Below the pieces are notes generated by a model, which made no database searches, was not told where the DNA came from, and saw only the letters and a program-made list of their open reading frames with translations. Below, piece after piece: positions 7,214-13,939 of a DNA stretch of 18,754 bases. The stretch spans positions 1 to 18,754 of the forward strand of contig JAZKZO010000031.1 in assembly GCA_045612665.1 (NCBI GenBank). Reading direction: 5' to 3'. The first letter of the stretch is position 1, and the number at the start of each line of letters is the position of its first letter. The position numbers and the translations under genes were made by a program. Source of the DNA: RGIG2000 sp045612665 (GTDB lineage: Bacteria; Bacillota; Clostridia; Oscillospirales; CAG-272).

Positions 7214-8811
7214 GAAAAATAATATGTATGACCGTTTCGTGTCTTCTTGCAATGGTTCTTCTTTGCTCAACGCCTATTGCAATAGGTATGTGTGAGGTAA
7301 AGGAAGCGGTAGCTATGTCATCAGTTACCAAGCCAACTACAAGAGAGGAGCTTTTAGTGCCTGAGGATAACGACTTTTTGTCAAGAGGCTCAGCTACGTA
7401 CGATGGTATAAACGGCAAAAGCGTTGGTATTTACACCTTCTACCGTGATTGCAACGAACCACAAAACAATCCTAACTTTTCGCAAACCTTGCTTATTTAT
7501 CAGTGCATAAAGTATAAGGAAAAGCATCCCGAGGCGGACGTAAGCATAGCTTGCAGTAGCTTCCACTTCTCAGTTGCTCTTTCTGCTTGCGTTGACGACA
7601 GTAAGCCCGAGTACGGAAAAATGAAAAACATTTATGACGGCGAATATGACGACCAAGGCTATTATAGACTTTCATATCTTCTTGTTAAAGCGGCAAGTCT
7701 TGGTATAGATGTTACCGTTATAGGTCAAACCGATGCGGCGGGAGTTAAGCAAAACGGAGTTGTCGTTGGCGATTATAGCTTCGTTCAGTATTTTAATTCT
7801 CACTTGTCCGATGAGGCAATTGACGGCAAGACGGTTGGCGATTTTATGGCGTTTAGAATAGCCGATTGGAAATCCTACGGAGATAAGAGTGCTGCCGATA
7901 TGATGCACAACAAGCTCCTTACCGTTTCACACTATATCGACAATGACGGAAACGAGCACGAGGACGCATTTTGGACCGGAAGCATAAACCTTGACGGTGT
8001 AAGCGACCAGGGACTTAACGGCAACAACTCTATCCAAAGCGCAGTTGTTTTAACAGGACATAAGAAAATAAGACAAATTGCCGAGAATTATCTTAAGATA
8101 ATGACCGACTATTGCGACCAAGAGCAAATCGTTCCGTTCAGAGATAAGATAACCAAGATGAACTCCGAGCAAATCGAGCTTATTTTGGCAGGCAAGGAAA
8201 ATGAAATTCCCGAAGACGAGCAAATCGTTTATCTTGGAAGCGAAAGCGACAAGGTGTTCGAGCTTTATTTCACACCTCTTGGCGGTGGATTTTCCACTTG
8301 GGATATCGAGAAAAATCCTTATGCAAAATATATCGACAAGCTCATTGTAGGCGCTGAAAGCGGTGAATATATCGAGTTTTCTTGGAACAACGTAAAATAC
8401 GTTCAAAGCTTTGAGCTCTCCGAAATGATGCTTGAGGGAATAGACCATGCGTTTGCATTGAGCAAAAATAAAAACAACCTTTTGAGCATTCATTTGCCCG
8501 AATCAAACCTTGACGGATTCTTCACCTCGCTTGTTCAGGGAGAGAATATCGGCTATAAGGGACTCAACGTGTACGTAAATCAATGGTGGTATCACACAAA
8601 GGATTTTCAGCTCTCATACGTTGAAAACGGTCAAAGACAGTACGTTACCGTGTTCAACTCACTCAATATTCACGAGGGCTCGATGTATCATCAGACAAAC
8701 ACAATCTTTGTAGTAAAGGAAAGCACTAAAACAGGAAATGACGTGTACGTAAATTACGCACAGCTTCTCAATCCTCACATAAACTTCCTTTCAAGAAGAA
8801 TAAGTAAATAA
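7210..8811 (+). CDS. Exported phospholipase-D-fold protein with altered HKD motifs
   Basis: The 533-residue protein has an N-terminal signal peptide (MRKIICMTVSCLLAMVLLCS, then a processing region by about residue 35). Two PLD-type half motifs are visible. The first is HNKLLTVS (His233, Lys235) followed by WTGSINLD (Gly257-Asn260). The second is HTKDFQLS (His462, Lys464) followed by FNSLNIHE (Asn483-Asn486). Both keep the His and Lys of HxKx4D, but the Asp position is Ser in each (Ser240, Ser469). Overall layout and spacing fit a two-domain PLD monomer acting outside the membrane on a phosphodiester such as a lipid, teichoic acid or nucleic acid. Whether it is catalytic is uncertain. The start codon overlaps the lipoprotein stop (ATGA at 7210-7213), so the pair is translationally coupled. 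A shared terminator follows the stop. Confidence 0.8.
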   Translation: MRKIICMTVSCLLAMVLLCSTPIAIGMCEVKEAVAMSSVTKPTTREELLVPEDNDFLSRGSATYDGINGKSVGIYTFYRDCNEPQNNPNFSQTLLIYQCIKYKEKHPEADVSIACSSFHFSVALSACVDDSKPEYGKMKNIYDGEYDDQGYYRLSYLLVKAASLGIDVTVIGQTDAAGVKQNGVVVGDYSFVQYFNSHLSDEAIDGKTVGDFMAFRIADWKSYGDKSAADMMHNKLLTVSHYIDNDGNEHEDAFWTGSINLDGVSDQGLNGNNSIQSAVVLTGHKKIRQIAENYLKIMTDYCDQEQIVPFRDKITKMNSEQIELILAGKENEIPEDEQIVYLGSESDKVFELYFTPLGGGFSTWDIEKNPYAKYIDKLIVGAESGEYIEFSWNNVKYVQSFELSEMMLEGIDHAFALSKNKNNLLSIHLPESNLDGFFTSLVQGENIGYKGLNVYVNQWWYHTKDFQLSYVENGQRQYVTVFNSLNIHEGSMYHQTNTIFVVKESTKTGNDVYVNYAQLLNPHINFLSRRISK

Positions 8812-8815
8812 AAAC

Positions 8816-8844
8816 AAAAAGGCTATCGCAGGATAGCCTTTTTT
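8816..8844. terminator. Bidirectional terminator between the PLD-like gene and the DXS paralogue
   Basis: AAAAA-GGCTATC-GCAG-GATAGCC-TTTTTT sits between two converging genes (stops at 8811 and 8846). It has A-runs and T-runs on both flanks, so it can serve both strands. Confidence 0.93.
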
Positions 8845-8845
8845 A

Positions 8846-10597
8846 TTATTTTGATTTAAGAACGTCCTCGACGATTTGAGGCACGGTTAAGCGGTTTTCG
8901 CTAAGGATTGTGTCAAGAGTGTACTTGTAAGGGAATTCCTTTTTGAAGCCGTATGTGATAACTCTTGTCTTGGTGTTTGAATAGTAGCGCGCGATTTTCT
9001 CACCGAAGCCACCGTCAAGAATTCCGTCTTCAAGAGTGATTACAAGTGAGTGCTTTTCGCTAATTTTGTCAAGCGCGTCGGTGTCAAGCTCGCTAATAAA
9101 CATAGGATTAACAAGAGTTGCGTCAACTCCCTCGTCCTTTAATGCCTTGCATACCTGCTCTCCGAGAGGGAAGAATGAGCCAAGCGCCAAAACGGCAACC
9201 TCTTGACCGTTCTCTACAATCTCATATTTGCACTCGGAATAGTCGCTCCTTGCGCTCTTGCCCGAGCAAATAGCCTTGGTTGCAGGAATCTTAATAGCAA
9301 CGCTCTCCTTGCTTTGGTCAATCGACCAATCGAGCATCGCAAGATATTCTTCCTTACAGGTAGGAGCAAGATATTTGAGGTTAGGAATATTCGAAAGCAT
9401 AGGAATATCGTAAATTCCAATATGAGTAACGTCGCTTCCACAGTAGATTGATGATGCGAAAACGAGAGTTGTAACAGGTGAGTAGTTAAGACAAACGTCG
9501 TGCGACATTTGGTCGTAGGTGCGTTGTAGGAAGGTACTGTTTACAGCCCATACAGGCTTGCCACCTGCCTTTGCAATTCCTGATGCCATAGCGAGTGCGT
9601 TTTCCTCGGCAATGCCGACGTCGATAAACTGTGCGCCCGCCTCGTCCCTGCGCTCCTTTGTAAAGCCTGCTGCAGTAGGAGTTGCAGCGGTAAGAGAAAC
9701 GATGGATTTATCCTCCTTCATTCTCTTTAAAAGATGAAGTGCGGTTATATCGGAATAGCTGTTAGAGCCGTTCTTGCTATAAAGACGCTTACCCGTTTCA
9801 ATATCGAACGGAGCAGTCGCGTGCCAAAATTCCTTTTCAGTCTCGGCAAGAGCATAGCCCTTACCCTTTTGAGTCTTTACGTGAACGACGATAGGATGGT
9901 CAACGTCCTTTACGCTCTCAAAGGCATCTATAAGCGTTGCAATATCGTTTCCGTTGTCAACATACATATAATCAAGACCAAAGGTCTTGAAAATGTTGTT
10001 CTCGCACGCTCCGTTAGAATCGCGAAGCTCTTTAAGATTCTTATACATACCGCCGTGATTTTCGGCAATAGACATATCGTTATCGTTTACAACGATGATA
10101 AGAGCACCGTCAAATTCACCTGCGTAGTTGAGTGCCTCAAGTGCCTCTCCACCGCTAAGCGAGCCGTCTCCGATAATGGCAATAACCCTGTTGTCGCCCC
10201 CCATAAGGTCGCGAGCCTTTGCAAGCCCGAGGGCAAGGGAAACCGAGGTTGAGGTGTGTCCCATTGTGAACACGTCGTGCTCACTTTCATACGGTGCGCT
10301 GTATCCGGAATATTCGTTATATTTACTCTCGTCAAGGAACGCCTCAGCTCTACCTGTGAGCATTTTGTGAGTATAGCTTTGGTGTGAAACGTCAAAGACA
10401 AATTTATCTCTTGGAGAGTTAAAGACATAGTGAAGCGCGATGGTCGTCTCGACAATACCGAAGTTAGAGCCGAAATGTCCACCGTGAATACTCAATTTTT
10501 TAAGTAGTGCTCCGCGCACCTCTCCCGAAAGAGCGTTTAGCTCGTCAATGCTTAGCGCCTTAAGCTCCTCAGGACCCTTAATTGTTTCAAGAATCAT
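8846..10597 (-). CDS. dxs: DXS-like thiamine-diphosphate enzyme (divergent 1-deoxy-D-xylulose-5-phosphate synthase paralogue)
   Basis: The 583-residue protein follows the DXS/transketolase order and is slightly shorter than typical DXS (about 620). N-terminal HGGHFGSNFG (38-47) and DVSHQSYTHK (69-78) match DXS signatures. GDGSLSGG (143-150) and NDNDMS (171-176) form the thiamine-diphosphate/Mg2+ site. GIAEEN (328-333) supplies the cofactor-activating Glu331, and STFLQRTYDQMSHDV follows in order. The canonical DRAG(L/V)xGxDGxTH segment is replaced by ASSIYCGSDVTH (381-392), so an arginine used by DXS for substrate phosphate is missing. It would make DXP from pyruvate and glyceraldehyde phosphate, but could act on another acceptor. 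I recall shorter Firmicute paralogues of this form annotated as DXS. The start at 10597 has a weak GAGAG ribosome site. A long leader precedes it. Confidence 0.85.
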   Translation of the reverse strand: MILETIKGPEELKALSIDELNALSGEVRGALLKKLSIHGGHFGSNFGIVETTIALHYVFNSPRDKFVFDVSHQSYTHKMLTGRAEAFLDESKYNEYSGYSAPYESEHDVFTMGHTSTSVSLALGLAKARDLMGGDNRVIAIIGDGSLSGGEALEALNYAGEFDGALIIVVNDNDMSIAENHGGMYKNLKELRDSNGACENNIFKTFGLDYMYVDNGNDIATLIDAFESVKDVDHPIVVHVKTQKGKGYALAETEKEFWHATAPFDIETGKRLYSKNGSNSYSDITALHLLKRMKEDKSIVSLTAATPTAAGFTKERRDEAGAQFIDVGIAEENALAMASGIAKAGGKPVWAVNSTFLQRTYDQMSHDVCLNYSPVTTLVFASSIYCGSDVTHIGIYDIPMLSNIPNLKYLAPTCKEEYLAMLDWSIDQSKESVAIKIPATKAICSGKSARSDYSECKYEIVENGQEVAVLALGSFFPLGEQVCKALKDEGVDATLVNPMFISELDTDALDKISEKHSLVITLEDGILDGGFGEKIARYYSNTKTRVITYGFKKEFPYKYTLDTILSENRLTVPQIVEDVLKSK

Positions 10598-10704
10598 TGT
10601 ATCTCTCTCTTAGCAGGTAGGAATTAAACCGCACCAAGTTCGGAGCAGTCAAGCGACCTACGAGCTATGTTAAAAAATTTTATAAATGTTTAAAAACCAT
10701 AGTT
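10598..10704 (-). promoter_or_regulatory. Structured leader of the DXS-like gene, class not recognised
   Basis: About 107 bases lie between the expected transcription start and the start codon. An AU-rich first part is closed by CTATG/CATAG (10698-10702 with 10665-10669). The second part has an outer stem GTAGG/CCTAC (10657-10661 with 10617-10621). It encloses an inner hairpin (10645-10649 with 10628-10632 including one G-U, then CC/GG, loop GAACTT). It ends just before the ribosome site. It does not show the conserved sequences of the TPP riboswitch, SAM boxes or T-box, so any regulatory role is inference. Confidence 0.4.
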
Positions 10705-10710
10705 ACCTAT

Positions 10711-10739
10711 ATTGTAACATAAAAAAATTTCCATTTCAA
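10711..10739 (-). promoter_or_regulatory. Promoter of the DXS-like gene
   Basis: On the minus strand TTGAAA (10739-10734), a 17-base spacer and TACAAT (10716-10711), with TGT before the -10. Confidence 0.82.
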
Positions 10740-10783
10740 TATGTACGCGCAAAAATATTTTAGCTTAAAATTCGCATTAAAAC

Positions 10784-10810
10784 AAAAAAATCGCCACTTG
10801 GGCGATTTTT
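10784..10810 (-). terminator. Terminator of the rsmA-DUF554 operon
   Basis: On the minus strand ATCGCC, loop CAAGT, GGCGAT is followed by a run of seven T. It begins 1 base after the DUF554 stop codon. Confidence 0.92.
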
Positions 10811-10811
10811 G

Positions 10812-11576
10812 TTAATAGAAAAAGCATAGAATGAGTGGCAAAAATATTGCGGGGAGCATATTTGCGATTTTTATTTTAGTCGCACCCACCATATTAAGAC
10901 CGATTGCCATAATAAGCACCGAGCCCGTCGCACTCATTTGAGCGGTTACGACACCGGGCAAGAAATCACCTATAAAAATTGCAATAAGCTCTATTATACC
11001 TTGGTATAAAAATACGGAAATTGCCGAAAAAATCGTTCCAATTCCGAGCGTTGCACCGAAAACGATAGAGCTAATCATATCTATTGCCGATTTAGCAAAG
11101 AGCGTGCCCTGCTCGCTACCGCCCGAAAGTCCGCTTTCAATTGCTCCTGTTATTGCCATAGCGCCAACGCAAAAGAGAAGTGTAGCGCTTACAAAGCCCT
11201 TTGCAATGCTTTTGTCGCTTGCAATCTCGTTTCCGCTTTCATCGTACTTCTTTTTGCTTACCTTGCTCTCAATAGCCTTGCCGAGCCTGTTAAGACCCTT
11301 GTCAATGTCGATAAGCTCTCCTAAAATAGTGCCAAGAGCGATAGCACCTATCATAACGAGCACAGCATAGCTACCAAGAGTATCACTAGCCCTTTGCTGA
11401 TTTGTAATGACACCTGAAACGCCAATAAATATAACGCAAAGTCCCATTCCCTTCATAATTGCGTCGGGAATCTCCGAGAGCCTCTTATGCTTTGCCAAAA
11501 GCCCCGAAACAAGCACGCCGATAAGCGCACCGACAGCGATACCTATTGCGTTTACAATAGAACCTAAAAATATCAC
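10812..11576 (-). CDS. DUF554 family membrane protein (YqgA/YdfK type)
   Basis: The 254-residue protein has about seven hydrophobic segments. It carries the recognisable DUF554 blocks: an N-terminal GSIVNAIGIAVGALIG, the central TLLFCVGAMAITGAIESGL, a SAIDMISSIVFGATLGIGT block, and a C-terminal IGLNMVGATKIKIANMLPA. It is an integral inner-membrane protein; the family's transport role is not firmly established to my knowledge. The start codon is GTG at 11576 and overlaps the rsmA stop by 4 bases (GTGA, 11573-11576), so it is translationally coupled to rsmA. It is the last gene of the operon and is followed at once by a terminator. Confidence 0.93.
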   Translation of the reverse strand: MIFLGSIVNAIGIAVGALIGVLVSGLLAKHKRLSEIPDAIMKGMGLCVIFIGVSGVITNQQRASDTLGSYAVLVMIGAIALGTILGELIDIDKGLNRLGKAIESKVSKKKYDESGNEIASDKSIAKGFVSATLLFCVGAMAITGAIESGLSGGSEQGTLFAKSAIDMISSIVFGATLGIGTIFSAISVFLYQGIIELIAIFIGDFLPGVVTAQMSATGSVLIMAIGLNMVGATKIKIANMLPAIFLPLILCFFY

Positions 11577-12460
11577 TTCGTTTTTTCCTCGTAGATTTTA
11601 TTTGCAAGAGTGCAAAAGTCTGAAATAGAGAGTCTTTCGCCTCTTATATTTATGTCAAAGCCACATTCGGTAATGAGCTCGCCAATTCTCGCCTTTGGAA
11701 TATACGAAATTGAGGACGAGAGGGAGTTGAGCAGAGTCTTGCGCCTTTGTGCAAAAGCTCCTGCGATAACCTCGAAAAGCGTTTTTTCGTTTAGCACCGA
11801 GTACGGCTTATCCTGATATAGCTCAATTCTTATAACCGTCGAGGTTACGTTTGGAGCGGGCAAGAAGCTTGACGGCTGAACGTCAAAGAGTCGTTTAACG
11901 CGTCCGTAGTAGTTGACCGATGCAGTAATTGCACCGTAGTCGCTATCCTTTTCGCTTGCACAAAGTCGCATAGCGACTTCCTTTTGAACCATAACCGTAA
12001 TTGAGGCAAATCTGCCGTTTCCGTCCTCAAGAAGCTTCATAAGAATAGGAGTCGTAATGTAGTAAGGCAAATTCGCGCAAACCGACACGGGTGCATCTCC
12101 AAAATGCTCGTCTAAGAAGCTATCAAGCTTAAGCTTCAAGAAATCCTCGTTTACGAGTGTAAAGTTGTCATATTCAGCCATGGTTTCCCCAAGCACAGGG
12201 ATAAGCGAACGGTCGATTTCGACGGCAACAACCTTGTTGTATCGCTGACAAAGCTCGCTTGTAAGCGCGCCAACGCCAGGTCCGATTTCGAGAACACAGG
12301 CGCTATCACGGCATACCGATGAGTGATATCCAAAGCTTTCCTCGGCTATATCAAACGGCACGCTCGGATTTATTAAAAAGTTTTGACCAAAGCCCTTTTT
12401 GGTATCGGTTGAATATCTTGATAAAAGTGCCTTTACGGTCTTTATATTACATAAATTCAT
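11573..12460 (-). CDS. rsmA: 16S rRNA (adenine1518/adenine1519-N6)-dimethyltransferase RsmA/KsgA
   Basis: The 295-residue protein is a normal-length RsmA. It uses S-adenosylmethionine to dimethylate two adjacent adenines in the 3' hairpin of 16S rRNA during small-subunit maturation. Visible family motifs are KKGFGQNFL (21-29), the SAM-binding LEIGPGVGALT (57-67), the acidic VVAVEIDRSL (77-86), the catalytic NLPYYITTPI (130-139), and AFAQRRKTLLN in the C-terminal region. The start is ATG 12460, with AAGAGG about 9 bases upstream. That ribosome site overlaps the -35 box of the divergent tRNA-Thr promoter. I found no convincing promoter of its own; one may lie within or beyond the tRNA gene. It is coupled to the DUF554 gene downstream. 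Confidence 0.97.
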   Translation of the reverse strand: MNLCNIKTVKALLSRYSTDTKKGFGQNFLINPSVPFDIAEESFGYHSSVCRDSACVLEIGPGVGALTSELCQRYNKVVAVEIDRSLIPVLGETMAEYDNFTLVNEDFLKLKLDSFLDEHFGDAPVSVCANLPYYITTPILMKLLEDGNGRFASITVMVQKEVAMRLCASEKDSDYGAITASVNYYGRVKRLFDVQPSSFLPAPNVTSTVIRIELYQDKPYSVLNEKTLFEVIAGAFAQRRKTLLNSLSSSISYIPKARIGELITECGFDINIRGERLSISDFCTLANKIYEEKTK

Positions 12461-12472
12461 TCAAAAAACCTC

Positions 12473-12501
12473 TTGACAAAGAATAGCTTTTGTAGTAAAA
12501 T
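12473..12501 (+). promoter_or_regulatory. Promoter of tRNA-Thr
   Basis: TTGACA (12473-12478), a 17-base spacer and TAAAAT (12496-12501). This is the one clear promoter here without a TGn extension. Its -35 box overlaps the rsmA ribosome site on the other strand. Confidence 0.85.
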
Positions 12502-12511
12502 GATTTCACTT

Positions 12512-12587
12512 GCTGGAGTGGCGCAGCTGGTAGCGCAATTGACTCGTAACCAATAGGCCGTGGGTTCAAATCCCATCTCCAGCTCCA
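12512..12587 (+). tRNA. tRNA-Thr(CGT)
   Basis: Acceptor GCTGGAG pairs with CTCCAGC. The anticodon loop is CTCGTAA (CGT, reads ACG), on a stem with one A-C mismatch. The T-loop is TTCAAAT, the discriminator is U, and CCA is encoded (12585-12587). It is a single tRNA unit with its own promoter and terminator. Confidence 0.95.
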
Positions 12588-12619
12588 ATCGACAAGCCTT
12601 GGCTTGTCGATTTTTTTTT
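12588..12619 (+). terminator. Terminator of tRNA-Thr
   Basis: ATCGACAAGCC against GGCTTGTCGAT forms a perfect stem starting right after the CCA end, followed by nine T (12611-12619). Confidence 0.94.
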
Positions 12620-12620
12620 A

Positions 12621-12638
12621 TTCCTGCAAGGGCAGGAA
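12621..12638. other. Short hairpin behind the tRNA-Thr terminator
   Basis: TTCCTGC-AAGG-GCAGGAA is a perfect 7-bp stem. It lies between the tRNA-Thr terminator and a promoter-like sequence on the minus strand that faces it. Confidence 0.5.
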
Positions 12639-12661
12639 CGGAGTCTTGTACCTTGGTTTAA

Positions 12662-12690
12662 ATCATAGCATAAAAAAATTGTTTAGTCAA
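12662..12690 (-). promoter_or_regulatory. Orphan promoter facing tRNA-Thr on the minus strand
   Basis: On the minus strand TTGACT (12690-12685), a 17-base spacer and TATGAT (12667-12662), with TGC before the -10. No gene follows in that direction before the terminator stem and the antisense strand of tRNA-Thr. It may make a short RNA or be a remnant. Confidence 0.55.
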
Positions 12691-12751
12691 TAAAAACAGC
12701 GCAAAAAAATTCCCGCGCGCTACGCACTTGCGTGCCCACGCTAAAAATATG

Positions 12752-12780
12752 TTGATTTTCTCGACAATTTGTGATATACT
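12752..12780 (+). promoter_or_regulatory. Promoter of the nitroreductase gene
   Basis: TTGATT (12752-12757), a 17-base spacer and TATACT (12775-12780), with TGA before the -10. A leader hairpin, TAGGAAG (12787-12793) against CTTCCTA (12801-12807), follows near the expected transcription start. Confidence 0.8.
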
Positions 12781-12833
12781 TTAAAATAGGAAGGTATGGG
12801 CTTCCTACAAAATATGATATATTAGGAGGGAAA

Positions 12834-13355
12834 ATGAACGAGGCAATAGAAAATATTCTTTCGCGTAGAAGTACAAGAGACTTTAAGGGCGATATGATAC
12901 CTGAATGCGACCTTGAGCTTATTTTGGAGGCGGGAAAAAGCGCGCCGACAGGCAGAGGTAAGCAGTCTCCTATCATAATAGCAATAACAAATAAGCAGTT
13001 AAGAGATAAAATTTCAAAAATGAATGCTGAAATAATGGGTGCTGACTTCGATCCGTTTTACGGCGCACCTGTGATTTTCATCGTTTTGGCAAACAGACAA
13101 ATTCCAACCTATATCTATGACGGCACGCTCGTTATGGAAAATATGATGCTTTGTGCAAACGCTCTTGGGATTGGTAGCTGTTGGATTCATCGAGCAAGAG
13201 AGGAATTCGATAGCGACGAGGGCAAGCAAATACTCAAATCGCTCGGCATAGAGGGAGATTATGAGGGCATAGGACATCTCGCACTTGGGTATGCTAACAC
13301 CAAGAGTGGCGAGCCGATGCCACGCAAGGACGATTACGTTTACTACGTAAAATAA
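12834..13355 (+). CDS. Nitroreductase-family FMN oxidoreductase
   Basis: The 173-residue protein is a compact nitroreductase that would use FMN and a reduced nicotinamide to reduce nitro, quinone or flavin-like compounds; the natural substrate is unknown. The N-terminal ILSRRSTRDFKG (8-19) is the FMN-phosphate-binding signature. APTGRGKQSP follows, then GAPVIFIVLA, a central MENMMLCANALGIGSCWIHRA, and a C-terminal GHLALGYA. The start is ATG 12834 behind an excellent AGGAGGG (12824-12830). An in-frame ATG at 12771 would lie inside the promoter and is rejected. It has its own promoter. No clear terminator separates it from the MarR gene, so some read-through is possible. Confidence 0.93.
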   Translation: MNEAIENILSRRSTRDFKGDMIPECDLELILEAGKSAPTGRGKQSPIIIAITNKQLRDKISKMNAEIMGADFDPFYGAPVIFIVLANRQIPTYIYDGTLVMENMMLCANALGIGSCWIHRAREEFDSDEGKQILKSLGIEGDYEGIGHLALGYANTKSGEPMPRKDDYVYYVK

Positions 13356-13393
13356 AGAAAAATTTCATGACATTACGAAAAAATTAAAAAAAT

Positions 13394-13407
13394 GTTGACA
13401 AATCAAC
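13394..13407 (+). promoter_or_regulatory. Operator A of the MarR-ligase operon
   Basis: GTTGA-CAAA-TCAAC is an inverted repeat that covers the -35 box. It is 12/13 identical over TTGACA..TCAAC to operator B, 44 bp downstream. Confidence 0.6.
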
Positions 13408-13423
13408 GAAATTGTGCTAATAT
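13395..13423 (+). promoter_or_regulatory. Promoter of the MarR-ligase operon
   Basis: TTGACA (13395-13400), a 17-base spacer and TAATAT (13418-13423), with TGC before the -10. Confidence 0.88.
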
Positions 13424-13438
13424 GTATTTGCGCACATT

Positions 13439-13450
13439 TTGACAAGTCAA
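13439..13450 (+). promoter_or_regulatory. Operator B of the MarR-ligase operon
   Basis: TTGAC-AA-GTCAA is a perfect palindrome between the expected transcription start and the ribosome site. Together with operator A it suggests autoregulation by the MarR protein. Confidence 0.6.
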
Positions 13451-13471
13451 CAATTTACATTGGAGGATGAA

Positions 13472-13939
13472 ATGCAAGAAAAAACCGAACGCTTTGCTAG
13501 CTTTATTTTATCAATCGACAGAATTTCAAAGAACATCAAAAGAATCAAAAACAACACAATGGAAAAATACGGCCTTAGAAGCGCACACGTTATGTGCCTT
13601 CTCAACCTTGTGAAAAGTGGCGACGGTCTTAATTCCACCGAGCTTGCCGATGCTTGCGGAGTAGATAAGGCATTCGTTTCAAGAATCACGAGTGAGCTTG
13701 AGAGCAAGGGCTATATTACAAGAAATCAAAATGACCACGGAAGCATTTACAAATGCAAGTTCATTTTGACCGATGCAGGCTTAGAGGTAAACAGATATAT
13801 AAACGACAATATCGCGATAATTATGGGCGAGGTAAGCGGAAGCATTCCTGACCACAAGCTCAGAACCTTCTATGAGGTTCTCGCGATAATTGACGAAAAC
13901 ATAGCTTTCCAGCTTAAGGAGGAAAAATATGGCAACTAA
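13472..13939 (+). CDS. MarR-family transcriptional regulator
   Basis: The 155-residue protein has a MarR layout: an N-terminal dimerisation helix, then a winged helix with STELADACGVDKAFVSRITSE as the helix-turn-helix (about 56-76), the wing ESKGYITRNQNDHGSIYK, and a C-terminal helix pair. The start is ATG 13472, five bases after GGAGG (13462-13466); an in-frame TTG at 13439 lies inside an operator and lacks a ribosome site. It overlaps the ligase gene by 11 bases, so the two are co-translated. Location beside an acyl ligase and two palindromes at its own promoter suggest a repressor of this operon that senses a fatty-acid derivative. That is comparable in logic to FabT, a MarR regulator of lipid genes, but the ligand is inference. 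Confidence 0.9.
   Translation: MQEKTERFASFILSIDRISKNIKRIKNNTMEKYGLRSAHVMCLLNLVKSGDGLNSTELADACGVDKAFVSRITSELESKGYITRNQNDHGSIYKCKFILTDAGLEVNRYINDNIAIIMGEVSGSIPDHKLRTFYEVLAIIDENIAFQLKEEKYGN

Noticed and set aside
6497..7270. Long minus-strand open frame of 257 residues
   Set aside because: It lies antisense to the beta-helix gene, has odd Cys/Arg-rich composition and no ribosome site; it arises from codon bias of the real gene.
9734..10252. Plus-strand open frame of 172 residues
   Set aside because: It is antisense to the well-supported DXS-like gene with no promoter, ribosome site or recognisable domain.
10598..10704. TPP riboswitch or T-box in the DXS-like leader
   Set aside because: The conserved CUGAGA and ACCUGAUCUGGAU blocks of TPP elements and the T-box sequence with specifier loop are not present.
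13439..13471. TTG at 13439 as start of the MarR gene
   Set aside because: It lies in a palindromic operator without a ribosome site; ATG 13472 follows GGAGG.
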